Source: Flavobacteriales bacterium (GTDB lineage Bacteria; Bacteroidota; Bacteroidia; CAIKAF01). Taken from it: a DNA stretch of 56,074 nucleotides. The stretch covers positions 1 through 56,074 of the forward strand of contig JAOABX010000016.1 of the NCBI GenBank assembly GCA_026418175.1. The letters are read 5' to 3'. Every line of letters starts with the position of its first letter. Within the stretch, counting starts at the first letter, position 1. Made by a program: the position numbers and the translations under genes. Below the pieces are notes generated by a model. It made no database searches. It was not told the origin of the DNA and saw only the letters and a list, made by a program, of their open reading frames with translations. Below are positions 1-8,435 of this stretch, one piece after another.

Positions 1-2
1 GG

Positions 3-25
3 AAAACCCCTATGGAGGTTTTTCT
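3..25 (+). terminator. possible terminator of an upstream gene
   Basis: An imperfect hairpin (AAAACCCC against GGAGGTTTT) is followed by a short T-rich stretch at the very left edge. It could end a gene lying outside the window. The arm match is imperfect and no gene is visible, so this is weak. The rest of 26-100 shows nothing I recognise. Confidence 0.3.
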
Positions 26-100
26 AAAACATCTCTTAAAAAAAGAAATGTGTCGCACTTACTAGTTGAATCCGCATTCTCCAAAAATTGTTGCACTATT

Positions 101-131
101 TTTGGGAATTAAAAGTTGTAATGTATATTTG
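101..131 (+). promoter_or_regulatory. Bacteroidota sigma-A type promoter for the tRNA genes
   Basis: TTTG at 101-104, a 19-base spacer, then TATATTTG at 124-131 fits the Bacteroidota consensus TTTG-N19/20-TAnnTTTG exactly. It lies 33 bases before tRNA-Gly, leaving a short 5' leader for RNase P to remove. No other promoter is visible before tRNA-Leu. Confidence 0.8.
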
Positions 132-164
132 TAACCCGTTTTAAACGGCAAGTTCTTTGTATAA

Positions 165-238
<74 letters not shown>

Positions 239-240
239 TA

Positions 241-272
241 AACAGTGCAGGAATTCTGCGCTGTTTTTTTTT
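241..272 (+). terminator. terminator-like hairpin between the two tRNA genes
   Basis: AACAGTGCAG pairs with CTGCGCTGTT (one G-T pair) around a short loop and is followed by a run of nine T. This has the form of a rho-independent terminator, yet tRNA-Leu follows within 20 bases without a visible promoter of its own. Confidence 0.75.
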
Positions 273-288
273 ACCCACACCTTATAAC

Positions 289-373
289 GCCCGGGTGGTG
301 GAATGGTAGACACGCAGGACTTAAAATCCTGTGGCCAGTAATGGCTGTGCGGGTTCAAGTCCCGCCCCGGGTA
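289..373 (+). tRNA. tRNA-Leu (anticodon TAA)
   Basis: An 85-base class II tRNA with a long variable arm. The acceptor arm GCCCGGG pairs with CCCGGGT (366-372), the first pair being G-T, and the discriminator is A. The anticodon stem CAGGA/TCCTG holds the loop CTTAAAA with anticodon TAA. The T-arm carries GGTTCAAGTCC. CCA is not encoded. It decodes UUA and UUG, UUA being a heavily used codon in this AT-rich genome. Confidence 0.97.
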
Positions 374-375
374 CT

Positions 376-422
376 AAATAGAATGATAATAGCTAGAAAA
401 TATTTTCATTCTATTTTTTTTT
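376..422 (+). terminator. rho-independent terminator after tRNA-Leu
   Basis: AATAGAATGA near 377-386 pairs with TCATTCTATT ending near 415, followed by a run of T. It ends the tRNA transcript. Confidence 0.75.
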
Positions 423-479
423 ATTGCTATAATTTAATAATTAATCATTTAATCATCATATTTTACAGAGTGTTTAAAT

Positions 480-513
480 AAAAAAGGCAGCGAGTTAGCT
501 GCCTTTTTTATTT
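480..513 (-). terminator. terminator for the T9SS cargo gene
   Basis: The hairpin AAAAAGGCAGC / GCTGCCTTTTT is symmetrical and has A/T runs on both sides, so it can work in either direction. On the minus strand it stands about 15 bases after the stop of the gene ending at 527. Confidence 0.8.
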
Positions 514-526
514 TGGTGTAAAGTTC

Positions 527-2419
527 TTATTTACTAATTATTATTCGATGTATCTGAGTATGATCACCAATTTTAATTGATACATTGTACAATCCGGCTG
601 CTAATGTTGTAGTATTTAATTGGAACAACTGGCTTCCGGCAGAAACCTGACCTTTGTCAGCCATCATCACTACTTCGCCCAGCATATTAATTAAAGAAAT
701 TTGTACTTCATTTTGCTGGTTCATATTTAGACTAATGTTTACAAATTCGTGAGCAGGATTAGGATATATATTGATGATAGTAGGATTGTTTTCATCTTCT
801 ATGGATGAAAACACTGACATCACATTAATATTATCTACATAAATATTATTACCATATCCATTTACACAAACAAATTTTATAAATAATTCGGTAGCACTAC
901 CATAGCTGCTTAAATCAACCTGCTCGTTTCTCCATTGAGTAGCTGTAGGAGTAAAGTTTGAAGTAGTAGCAGGTGCAGTAGCTAGCGAGGAGCCTGCCTT
1001 ATTATATACTACGTTCCAATTATCACCACAATCTGTGGATACTTCAACTTTTAAGCGATCGGTGTAGCTTGAATTGTAAATGGCATGAGCTACATCAAAT
1101 GTTAAAGTTGGATTTTGAAGGGCACTAATATTTACCGGTTTAACGATTAATGCATCTTCAGCCCCAATAGAACCATAATTAAAACAATTTACACGCATGG
1201 AGTTACTTGTATTTCCTGTAGATACACGGGTCCAAGTTAAACCACCATCCGGATTGTCTAAACCAAAATCAACCGGAGGAAAAGTTGTAGAGGTGAATGA
1301 TTCAGAAATAGGAGCTGTAGCAGCAGTTGCTGGAGCAATGTAGAAAGAAGTTGAAACTTGGCCACAATTTCCAACAGTAGTAATTCCGTTATTATTAACA
1401 TTGGTAACCCACACTTTAAGAGTGTGGGTGCCAGAAGGAAGTCCTGAGATAGTTGGAATGTTTACATTGGCACTTGCCCCTAATGCTAAGCTGCCACTCC
1501 AGTTGGTTGTTTGAACCGGATTATTGTTAATTTGATAATTGATTATTGCAGACGTGATATTGTTGCTCCCTTTATTTTTAATAGTAACAACGGGATCAAT
1601 GCTAGTTCCGCAGGTAATTTGATCAAGTCCTGAAATATTAGTTACCATTAAATAATCAATTGGATTGCTGATACCAGCCTGGAATACTTCTTTGGTTGTA
1701 TTATTTTGTATGAATGCCACAACTGCAATTTGGGATTCATCATAAATATAATTTGGGATAGGTCCTGAAAAATTAAAGGTCAATGATTCTGATGTATTCC
1801 ATGTATTTTGAACTGAAGTGCCATTAGCATCAGGATACATTCTTCTTACCACATTATGGAAATTTTTTTCACCATTACTTCCTGGAGCGGTAGTAAAACA
1901 AATTTCCTTTTCAATCATAGCTACATGTAATCTAAATTGAGCTGTGTTATTACTATATGCATTTGGCGTTGTAATTGTTACTTCAATAAAAATAGAATCA
2001 TTATTTGCATTAAATGAATGCAATACATTCATAGCAAATGGAGTGGTTACACCATATCGAGCATCTAACTCCGCCTGATCTAAATTAGCTAAAGCACCTG
2101 AATAATTAGGGCCTGCAAATGCTGTCCCATCCAATGCACCCCAAGGTACTCCAGATACAGAATAGTATGTAACACGTGGTCCTACCCAGGTTTGCGTTTG
2201 GGAATTCATGGGATCTGTTCCTGGCCAGTTCGTTTGATATTTAATGCCAATAACTTTGCTTGTGTTATTGTCTAAGAATGCGCTATATGCAGGATTTTGT
2301 GATGCACAAGGCCCGCAACTTGCATTCGAAAAAGCTTCTGCCAATACAGTACGCTGAACCTGAGCTATTCCAGCAAAGCTCATCGAAGCACCAGTTAATA
2401 AGAGTAATAACTTTTTCAT
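527..2419 (-). CDS. T9SS-secreted protein: Omp28-like thioredoxin fold, adhesin-type domain, C-terminal sorting domain
   Basis: This is a 630-residue exported protein. The start was set at MKKLLLLLTG, which gives a clean signal peptide ending near GIAQ; an ATG two codons upstream (2425) is possible. The region after the signal resembles Omp28-type outer membrane proteins, with a CGPC motif at about residue 36-39 like a thioredoxin CxxC active site. A CARDB/Ig-like segment follows (about 265-360), then a cleaved-adhesin/MAM-like jelly roll (about 375-540, with PTLTFDVAHA and VEVSTDCGDNW). The last 80 residues form a type A T9SS sorting domain (IYPNPAHEF, then GLYNVSI). The protein should cross the inner membrane by Sec and the outer membrane by T9SS, ending at the cell surface or outside. 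Whether the CxxC is redox active is inference. A terminator follows at 480-513. Confidence 0.85.
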   Translation of the reverse strand: MKKLLLLLTGASMSFAGIAQVQRTVLAEAFSNASCGPCASQNPAYSAFLDNNTSKVIGIKYQTNWPGTDPMNSQTQTWVGPRVTYYSVSGVPWGALDGTAFAGPNYSGALANLDQAELDARYGVTTPFAMNVLHSFNANNDSIFIEVTITTPNAYSNNTAQFRLHVAMIEKEICFTTAPGSNGEKNFHNVVRRMYPDANGTSVQNTWNTSESLTFNFSGPIPNYIYDESQIAVVAFIQNNTTKEVFQAGISNPIDYLMVTNISGLDQITCGTSIDPVVTIKNKGSNNITSAIINYQINNNPVQTTNWSGSLALGASANVNIPTISGLPSGTHTLKVWVTNVNNNGITTVGNCGQVSTSFYIAPATAATAPISESFTSTTFPPVDFGLDNPDGGLTWTRVSTGNTSNSMRVNCFNYGSIGAEDALIVKPVNISALQNPTLTFDVAHAIYNSSYTDRLKVEVSTDCGDNWNVVYNKAGSSLATAPATTSNFTPTATQWRNEQVDLSSYGSATELFIKFVCVNGYGNNIYVDNINVMSVFSSIEDENNPTIINIYPNPAHEFVNISLNMNQQNEVQISLINMLGEVVMMADKGQVSAGSQLFQLNTTTLAAGLYNVSIKIGDHTQIHRIIISK

Positions 2420-2552
2420 AAACATAATATTAATGTATCACAATACTACAAATTATTTTAACATATAGTTATTTTTTTAACTTTTTGAAGTTTCTATCTT
2501 GCAATTTACTTTAATATTCTACGTTAGATCAAATTCTTATACATTTGGCTTG

Positions 2553-3647
2553 ATGAAAAATTCAGCTTTTTTAGGGTTCTTGATTTGTTGCTTATTGAAT
2601 ATCCAGGTGAGTTGGTCTCAATTGGGAGGAAGTAGCACATTCAATTTTTTAAAAATGCCTAATTCTGCTCGCATAGAATCATTGGGTGGAGCTACACCAG
2701 CCTTGTTTGATAATGACTTAAGCTTAGGGATACAAAATCCTGCCGTGTATAACCGGGGTATGCATAATCAGATGCAGTTTAGCTTTAATAATTATTTTGC
2801 TAACATTGGATATGGCTTTGCAGGCTATTCAAGAACCTGGGATAAAATCGGCTCATTCATGGGGGGCATTCAGTATTTTAATTACGGTGATTTTTCCCGC
2901 ACAGACGAATATGGAAACATTCAAGGTACATTTACGGCTCAAGATGTGGCAATCTACATTGGGTATTCCAGAGCTTTTTTTGATTCCTTGCTTTTTGTAG
3001 GAGCAAATATTAAAAACATCATCTCTCAGTATGCTGAATATAATTCGTATGGCTTGGCTCTCGATTTGGGTGCTATGTATGTAAGCAAAAACAAATTATT
3101 TACAGCTGGTCTGGCTTTAAAAAATATGGGTGGACAACTTGATCCCTATACTTCTGGAAATAGAGAACCCATTCCGTTTGAAATTCAGCTAGGAGTATCT
3201 CAGGCTTTCAAACATGTTCCTCTTCGGTTTTTTTTAACAGCTACTAACTTGCAACGTCCCGATTTGAGTTATGCAGATAAAGAAAACCGGTTTATTCTTG
3301 ACCCGCTAACCGGCGATTCGATTGATACAAAAATTGGACTTGGTTTAAATATTCTTCGTCATTTTGTGATAGGTATGGAATTATCGCCATTCAAACGCAG
3401 GTTATTTTTACGTCTTGCCTATAATTTTCAGCGGGGAGGAGAAATGGGTATTGATGCATTAAATGGTGCTGTTGGTTTAAGTTATGGAGTTGGAATTAGA
3501 ATTTCCCATTTTACCATTAGTTATGGCAGAGCTCATTATTTCGTTACCAATTCTCCCAATCATTTTACGCTAAACGTGAATTTGGATGGATTTTTAAAAG
3601 CAAGAAAGAAACGAGAAGATGCTCCTGGTCCTCCGAAAGCAGAATAA
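2553..3647 (+). CDS. porQ: type IX secretion system protein PorQ
   Basis: A 364-residue outer membrane protein of the PorV/PorQ (FadL-like barrel) group. The start is at MKNSAFLGFL, which opens a signal peptide ending near SWSQ; the open frame extends 18 codons further upstream without a signal sequence. The mature N-terminus, with GGSSTFNFLKMPNSARIES and then LGGATPALFDND, is the typical PorQ beginning, followed by many alternating aromatic barrel strands. PorQ works in the T9SS attachment complex that handles sorting-domain cargo at the outer membrane. The divergent neighbour upstream is itself a T9SS cargo. The last residues are charged (KARKKRED) and could be periplasmic. Confidence 0.85.
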   Translation: MKNSAFLGFLICCLLNIQVSWSQLGGSSTFNFLKMPNSARIESLGGATPALFDNDLSLGIQNPAVYNRGMHNQMQFSFNNYFANIGYGFAGYSRTWDKIGSFMGGIQYFNYGDFSRTDEYGNIQGTFTAQDVAIYIGYSRAFFDSLLFVGANIKNIISQYAEYNSYGLALDLGAMYVSKNKLFTAGLALKNMGGQLDPYTSGNREPIPFEIQLGVSQAFKHVPLRFFLTATNLQRPDLSYADKENRFILDPLTGDSIDTKIGLGLNILRHFVIGMELSPFKRRLFLRLAYNFQRGGEMGIDALNGAVGLSYGVGIRISHFTISYGRAHYFVTNSPNHFTLNVNLDGFLKARKKREDAPGPPKAE

Positions 3648-3650
3648 AAA

Positions 3651-4427
3651 TTATTGCTTGTTCTTCTTATCTTCCTGATAACTTTTATAACAGCGATCTA
3701 TAGCTACCATAAGGTCATAGTTGGTTGCATTGGCAATAAATTCACTTCCCATATTACAATATCCAAGAAAGCGGTCAATTTCTTTTTCGTCAATACCGGT
3801 AACTTGTTGAATTAAATCTTTGGTCAATTTAGCACTGGCTACTGCATCTTTGTTTTGATTTTCCAAAATTTCCTGAAGTTTTTCAAGTTCCTTAGCCCTG
3901 CGATTAAATTTATTGTATAGAGCAGTAAAAGGGCCCTTGATTGTATAGCCAAAATTTTCTTTCGGTGCTACATACCTTTTGTAATATGTGGGGTCTCCAG
4001 CTACCAGCCCATTATCATCTACCGGTATTTTCATACTTTCAAAATCTTTTTTGAACCTTTCGTAATTAAATATGCCGATATCTACTTGATCTAAATTATA
4101 TACAACTTTTTCAAGCCAAATATTTACTGTGTATTCAGAACTGTTGAAATTTGCAGGGAGCCAAAATCTAAATTTCTTATACCCAATTGCCGTAAACTCC
4201 AACGTGTCATTCACTGCCATGAGCGTGGAAAAAAAACCGGTGATGGTGGATATGGTTCCGGTTTTGTTTTTTTTGTTTACAATGTCAACAAATGGAATAA
4301 CACTAGAGGAGTCTTTTTGGTAAACATAGCCGGAAACCTGAACAAGTTTGGGTTGTGCATTGGTATAAACCTTCCCAATACCAACAGCAAACAAAACGAA
4401 TAAACATTTTATTATACCGGCTTTCAT
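3651..4427 (-). CDS. exported carboxypeptidase-regulatory-like domain protein
   Basis: A 258-residue protein starting at MKAGIIKCLF, which gives a signal peptide ending near NAQ. Residues about 25-110 form a CarboxypepD_reg-like beta-sandwich (VSGYVYQKDSSSVIPFVDIV, then TGTISTITGFF and FTAIGYKKF), the domain also found at the front of TonB receptors. The C-terminal half is helical and charged, with no known enzyme motif. Proteins of this form are common in Bacteroidota and are usually periplasmic or outer-membrane associated; their function is unknown. The gene ends three bases from the stop of the convergent porQ. Confidence 0.7.
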   Translation of the reverse strand: MKAGIIKCLFVLFAVGIGKVYTNAQPKLVQVSGYVYQKDSSSVIPFVDIVNKKNKTGTISTITGFFSTLMAVNDTLEFTAIGYKKFRFWLPANFNSSEYTVNIWLEKVVYNLDQVDIGIFNYERFKKDFESMKIPVDDNGLVAGDPTYYKRYVAPKENFGYTIKGPFTALYNKFNRRAKELEKLQEILENQNKDAVASAKLTKDLIQQVTGIDEKEIDRFLGYCNMGSEFIANATNYDLMVAIDRCYKSYQEDKKNKQ

Positions 4428-4510
4428 GCAGTAAAATTCGAAACTAAAACCGAGAATTTCCAAAAAAATTGCAGAAATATAGTTAAATACTTATAGAACA
4501 ATCGTTCTCA

Positions 4511-5344
4511 CTAATCCTTAGGCCTTTTCCATTTCTTATTTTTTTGAAGTACGGCCCAAATAGGCACATGATCTGAAATTTTACGGCAAGCTTTTAATGA
4601 CTCAAAATCCAAGGTTATATCAATAATTCCTCCGGCATTTGATGAAACTCGATCGGCTGGATAAAGTATATGATCGTATGAATTAGCAAATTTTTCATTT
4701 TCCCTGATTTCAGTTTTTAGTGAGGTTTTTATATCATTTATAGCGTCCAAATAAGTTCTGGTTCTTAATGAATCGTAGGCTTTGTGTGTAAAGGTAAGAT
4801 TAAAATCACCGGCATAAATCAGCCGCTCTTTCTTGTGTAATTCGTAGATACGGTGTAGTTGAGCAATTTCCCGAGCGGGATTTTTGGCTGTAGGTACTGC
4901 ATGCAAATTGGCAATTAAGAAAGTATCTTTTTTCAAGGCGAAACGCCCCAAATATGGTTCCCGATCCATGCTGTCTGCCAACTCCTGATTGAGCCATGGG
5001 AATCCACAAAGTTTTATCTTTTTTGTATTCCATAAATACGCATACCGTTCACTACCTTTACCACTGGTAGGTTCGCTAACTGCAAAATCCCAACTACTGC
5101 CATTCAGTTCCAACAGGCTGTCTATTATTTTTATGGCTCTTATTCCATCGGTCCCGGTATTTACTTCTTGAATGGCTATCAAATCAAAATTTTTCAATGT
5201 GCTAGATATATATGATAATGATGCCTGGTCTTTCGATTTTCCTAAGTTGGCAATATTCCAGGAGCAAAATCTAATCTGACTAATTCCCTGTAGTAAAAAA
5301 AAAGTAAGAGAAAACCAGATTAGAGTGATAATTCTAATTATCAT
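4511..5344 (-). CDS. secreted endonuclease/exonuclease/phosphatase family protein
   Basis: 277 residues. A hydrophobic N-terminus (residues 5-22) reads as a signal peptide. The body has the DNase I-like order of motifs: SWNIANLG, then DLIAIQEV (catalytic Glu), a central LIANLHAVPT (His), YAGDFNLT (Asp/Asn pair) and a C-terminal SDHVPIWAVL (Asp-His). All expected active-site residues of this metal-dependent hydrolase superfamily are present. The substrate may be extracellular DNA, or a phosphate ester as in other family members; the sequence does not decide. It is a single gene on the minus strand. Confidence 0.8.
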   Translation of the reverse strand: MIIRIITLIWFSLTFFLLQGISQIRFCSWNIANLGKSKDQASLSYISSTLKNFDLIAIQEVNTGTDGIRAIKIIDSLLELNGSSWDFAVSEPTSGKGSERYAYLWNTKKIKLCGFPWLNQELADSMDREPYLGRFALKKDTFLIANLHAVPTAKNPAREIAQLHRIYELHKKERLIYAGDFNLTFTHKAYDSLRTRTYLDAINDIKTSLKTEIRENEKFANSYDHILYPADRVSSNAGGIIDITLDFESLKACRKISDHVPIWAVLQKNKKWKRPKD

Positions 5345-5446
5345 AAAAACAGTGCTTTATAGCTTACAAAAGTTCATTTACTCAAGCAATTAAAGCCAAA
5401 TATAGGAAACCGACAATTTCTGATAAAAAATTATTCACAGCGTATG

Positions 5447-5478
5447 TTTGTATTTTAGAGAATCAATCCTTACTTTTG
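5447..5478 (+). promoter_or_regulatory. promoter of rplU-rpmA
   Basis: TTTG at 5447-5450, a 20-base spacer and TACTTTTG at 5471-5478 match the Bacteroidota consensus. The leader to the rplU ATG is only about 25 bases, which leaves little space for a folded regulatory leader. Confidence 0.8.
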
Positions 5479-5509
5479 CACTCCCTAAATGAGGTAAAAC
5501 ATTATTATC

Positions 5510-5824
5510 ATGTACGCAATTGTAGATATCGCAGGTCAGCAGTTCAAAGTTGAGAAAAATCAGGAGTTGTTTGTTCATCGTTTGGATGGAAAAGAAGGTG
5601 GAAAGGTTGAGTTTGATCGTGTTCTGCTGATTGATAACGGCGGAAAAGTAACTGTCGGCACTCCCAACATTGATGGTGCCAAGGTTGATGCTAAAATCAT
5701 ATCGCATGTTAAAGGCGACAAAGTTTTAGTATTTAAAAAGAAGAGAAGAAAAGGGTATCAAAAATTAAACGGTCATAGGCAATATTTGACAAAAATTCAA
5801 ATTGAAAACATTTCAGCAAAATAA
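5510..5824 (+). CDS. rplU: 50S ribosomal protein L21
   Basis: 104 residues, the usual length. It begins [20 protein letters not shown] and contains the family's [14 protein letters not shown] and [17 protein letters not shown] stretches. L21 binds 23S rRNA in the large subunit. It is followed after 16 bases by rpmA in the standard rplU-rpmA arrangement, under the promoter at 5447-5478. Confidence 0.97.
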   Translation: MYAIVDIAGQQFKVEKNQELFVHRLDGKEGGKVEFDRVLLIDNGGKVTVGTPNIDGAKVDAKIISHVKGDKVLVFKKKRRKGYQKLNGHRQYLTKIQIENISAK

Positions 5825-5840
5825 TTAAAACCATCATATC

Positions 5841-6101
5841 ATGGCTCACAAGAAAGGTGTAGGAAGTTCAAAAAACGGTCGTGAATCAGAAAGTAAACGA
5901 CTCGGAGTAAAAATATACGGTGGCCAGCAGGCAATTGCTGGTAATATCATTGTTCGTCAGCGTGGAACTCGCCATTATCCCGGGCTAAATGTAGGTATGG
6001 GGAAAGACCACACTTTATTTGCGTTGACTGATGGTATAGTACAATTTAAGAAGGGTAGAAACGCAAAATCATACGTTTCTGTTATTCCTTCTGAAAACTA
6101 A
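5841..6101 (+). CDS. rpmA: 50S ribosomal protein L27
   Basis: 86 residues beginning [20 protein letters not shown], the classic L27 N-terminus that reaches towards the peptidyl transferase centre. There is no extra cleavable N-terminal extension of the kind found in Firmicutes. It is co-transcribed with rplU and ended by the terminator at 6122-6160. Confidence 0.97.
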   Translation: MAHKKGVGSSKNGRESESKRLGVKIYGGQQAIAGNIIVRQRGTRHYPGLNVGMGKDHTLFALTDGIVQFKKGRNAKSYVSVIPSEN

Positions 6102-6121
6102 TAGACAGCTCTTAACGTATT

Positions 6122-6160
6122 AAAAACTCTTCGGAATTGCCGGAGAGTTTTTTGTTTTTA
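6122..6160 (+). terminator. terminator of rplU-rpmA
   Basis: AAAACTCTTCGG pairs with CCGGAGAGTTTT over about 12 pairs (one G-T) around the loop AATTG, followed by a T-rich tract. Confidence 0.85.
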
Positions 6161-6188
6161 TATCATACAAAGCACTTAGATTATTCCA

Positions 6189-6196
6189 TAGTTTTG
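6189..6196 (+). promoter_or_regulatory. -7 element of serS
   Basis: TAGTTTTG fits TAnnTTTG and stands 19 bases before the serS ATG. No TTTG is found at the expected distance upstream, so only the -7 element is claimed. Confidence 0.5.
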
Positions 6197-6214
6197 CAAT
6201 ACAAATAGAATATC

Positions 6215-7486
6215 ATGTTACAAATACAGTTTATTCGCGAACATACTGCTGAAGTAATTGAGCGCCTAAAAAAACGTAATATTGATGCTGAAACGCTTAT
6301 AAATAAAGCACTTGAAATTGATGACATGCGAAAAAAAGCCCAGTATGATTGTGATGCTTTGCTTGCAGAGTCTAACCAGTTGTCGCGTACTGTGGGAGAA
6401 TTGATGAAGGCCGGAAATAAAGCAGAAGCAGAAGCTATTCGCAGTCGTTCGGCAGCTTTGAAAGAGGATATCAAAAACTTAGAAGAAAAAGTAAAACAAT
6501 TGGAGGCAGAACTTCAGCAACATTTAAATCAAATTCCCAATACCCCGTATCATATGGTACCTGAGGGGAAGGGTGCAGACGATAATTTAGAAATTAGAAA
6601 AGGTGGCTCGATTCCTTCATTGCCTGAACATGCCTTGCCACACTGGGAGTTGGCAGCCAAGTATAATCTCATTGATTTTGAGCTTGGAGTTAAAATTACC
6701 GGCGCAGGTTTTCCAGTGTATAAAGGAAAGATGGCTCGGTTGCAACGAGCCATGGTTAATTTTTTGCTCGATCAGAATACCAAAGCTGGATATACAGAAT
6801 ATGTTCCGCCTCTGGTAGTAAATGAGGCCAGCGGGTATGGAACAGGCCAATTGCCCGATAAGGAAGGACAAATGTATTTTATAGGTGAAGATAATTTGTA
6901 TCTTATTCCTACTTCAGAAGTACCACTTACGAATTTCTTTCGAGATGAAATTTTAAAAGCGGAAGATTTGCCTATTAAATTAACGGCATTTACTCCTTGT
7001 TTCCGACGCGAAGCCGGTTCATATGGTAAAGATGTGCGTGGACTCAATCGCTTACACCAGTTTGATAAGGTTGAAATTGTTCAAATTGCACATCCTGATA
7101 AATCTTATCAGATTCTGGAAGAAATGGTTGCTCATGTAGAAGGAATAATTCAATTGCTCGGATTACCCTATCGAATTCTTCGCTTGTGTGGTGGCGACAT
7201 GGGGTTTGCTTCTGCCATGACCTATGATTTTGAGGTTTACAGCGCTGCTCAAAACAAATGGCTTGAGGTAAGTTCTGTTTCTAATTTTGAATCATTTCAG
7301 GCCAATCGGATGAAGCTTCGTTTCAAAGAAGGAAATGAAAAACCTCGATTGGCCCATACACTCAATGGCAGCTCATTGGCTTTCCCAAGAATTTTGGCTG
7401 CTCTGATGGAAAATAATCAATCGGAGCAAGGTATATTGTTGCCTGCAATATTGCAGCAATATGCAGGATTTGAATACTTAAACTAA
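6215..7486 (+). CDS. serS: serine--tRNA ligase
   Basis: 423 residues, typical for bacterial SerRS. The N-terminal 100 residues are the long coiled-coil arm that grips the tRNA variable loop (heptads around LKEDIKNLEEKVKQLEAELQ). The class II catalytic domain follows, with LIPTSEVPLTN, CFRREAGSYGKDVRGLNRLHQ (motif 2), FEVYSAAQNKWLEVSSVSNF and the C-terminal motif 3 around TLNGSSLAFPRILAALMENN. Many SerRS have GSGLA where this has GSSLA. It charges tRNA-Ser. Its stop codon directly abuts that of the convergent methyltransferase. Confidence 0.96.
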   Translation: MLQIQFIREHTAEVIERLKKRNIDAETLINKALEIDDMRKKAQYDCDALLAESNQLSRTVGELMKAGNKAEAEAIRSRSAALKEDIKNLEEKVKQLEAELQQHLNQIPNTPYHMVPEGKGADDNLEIRKGGSIPSLPEHALPHWELAAKYNLIDFELGVKITGAGFPVYKGKMARLQRAMVNFLLDQNTKAGYTEYVPPLVVNEASGYGTGQLPDKEGQMYFIGEDNLYLIPTSEVPLTNFFRDEILKAEDLPIKLTAFTPCFRREAGSYGKDVRGLNRLHQFDKVEIVQIAHPDKSYQILEEMVAHVEGIIQLLGLPYRILRLCGGDMGFASAMTYDFEVYSAAQNKWLEVSSVSNFESFQANRMKLRFKEGNEKPRLAHTLNGSSLAFPRILAALMENNQSEQGILLPAILQQYAGFEYLN

Positions 7487-8239
7487 CTAATTGGGTTTTT
7501 TAGCTAAAATAGTATGTTGAATTGGGGCCCGCCAGCCGGATAATGGCTTTGCACTAATTTCTTTAAAACCATTCTTATCTAATAATGCTTTGGCCTGATT
7601 GGGTGTTAAAAAATTCAATACACTTTTTATCAGATAGCTGAAAATGGTAGAATTTCCCGTTAAAATAGTAGATATTGGAATAATAAATCCATATCCTAAA
7701 ATTTTCCAGTAAGGTCGGGAATACCAGGTATCTGACAGCGAATAATCATGAATGCATAAGGTGCCTCCCGGCTTTAAAATTCGATATAATCCCTGTACAC
7801 AGGCCTCATAGTCGGGCATGTTTCTCAGGCCATACGCCATAAAAATGGCGTCGAATGAATTCTCTGGAAAATCAAGTTTCATGGCATCTTTTAGCATAAA
7901 CTCAACTTTCCCCGATTGTATTTCTTTCGAAAATTTTTTTTCGGCAATAGCCAGCATTTCTTCAGAATTATCTACACCCGTAATCTTTCCATTGGGTAAA
8001 ACACCTAAGCAGGCTAGGGTAGATTTTCCTGTTCCGCAGCATAGGTCTAGCACATGTTCATTGCCTTTAAGGTTCATCCTTCGGGCACTGGTGTTTAAAT
8101 CTTGCTGATACCCTTGGCTCATGGATGTGGCAAAATCATACCTTGAGGCAATTCGGTTAAATTCTTTGGGTACATTTACTTTATTTTCAATTAGAAAATC
8201 GGAAGTATGCTTGGTTGTTGTTGTGTTTACCATTGGCAT
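7487..8239 (-). CDS. UbiE/COQ5 (MenG)-family SAM-dependent methyltransferase
   Basis: 250 residues. It has the UbiE-type N-terminus (EFNRIASRYDFATSMSQGYQ), SAM motif I LDLCCGTGKS at 64-73, and AYGLRNMPDYEACVQGLYRI, which is close to the family's AFGxRN signature, then ILKPGGTL. The C-terminal part (FSYLIKSVLNFLTP) also matches the family layout. MenG methylates demethylmenaquinone, and that is the likeliest role in a menaquinone-using Bacteroidota. However, the motifs diverge from textbook MenG and the gene stands divergent from carotenoid genes, so another isoprenoid-type substrate is possible. No gene symbol is given for that reason. A minus-strand -7 element is at 8315-8322. Confidence 0.75.
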   Translation of the reverse strand: MPMVNTTTTKHTSDFLIENKVNVPKEFNRIASRYDFATSMSQGYQQDLNTSARRMNLKGNEHVLDLCCGTGKSTLACLGVLPNGKITGVDNSEEMLAIAEKKFSKEIQSGKVEFMLKDAMKLDFPENSFDAIFMAYGLRNMPDYEACVQGLYRILKPGGTLCIHDYSLSDTWYSRPYWKILGYGFIIPISTILTGNSTIFSYLIKSVLNFLTPNQAKALLDKNGFKEISAKPLSGWRAPIQHTILAKKPN

Positions 8240-8435
8240 GATGAATGAATAATGAAATTATTTAAATGAATGTATAAAATATGATTTTTTGGAATAATAT
8301 TTGTTAAATTTTTTCAAACCTAAACAATTTTAAAGTCCCTGCATTTTTTTATTAGCGTACCTATAATTTAAAAATTATCAATCGTTTAACGAACAAAATG
8401 ATTTTCTAATTGTTTCATACTTAACGAAAAAAGTT
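8240..8435. promoter_or_regulatory. divergent regulatory region between the methyltransferase and crt genes
   Basis: This is an AT-rich 196-base spacer. A minus-strand -7 element TAGGTTTG (8322-8315) can serve the methyltransferase, with a leader of about 75 bases. On the plus side no TAnnTTTG is seen. The octamer TTAACGAA occurs twice in direct orientation, at 8386-8393 and 8421-8428 (35 bases apart), the second close to the crtI start. Such a pair could be a regulator site; that is inference. Confidence 0.45.

Noticed and set aside
5479-5509. Ribosomal protein leader regulating rplU
   Set aside because: The leader is only about 25-30 bases and shows no stable fold.
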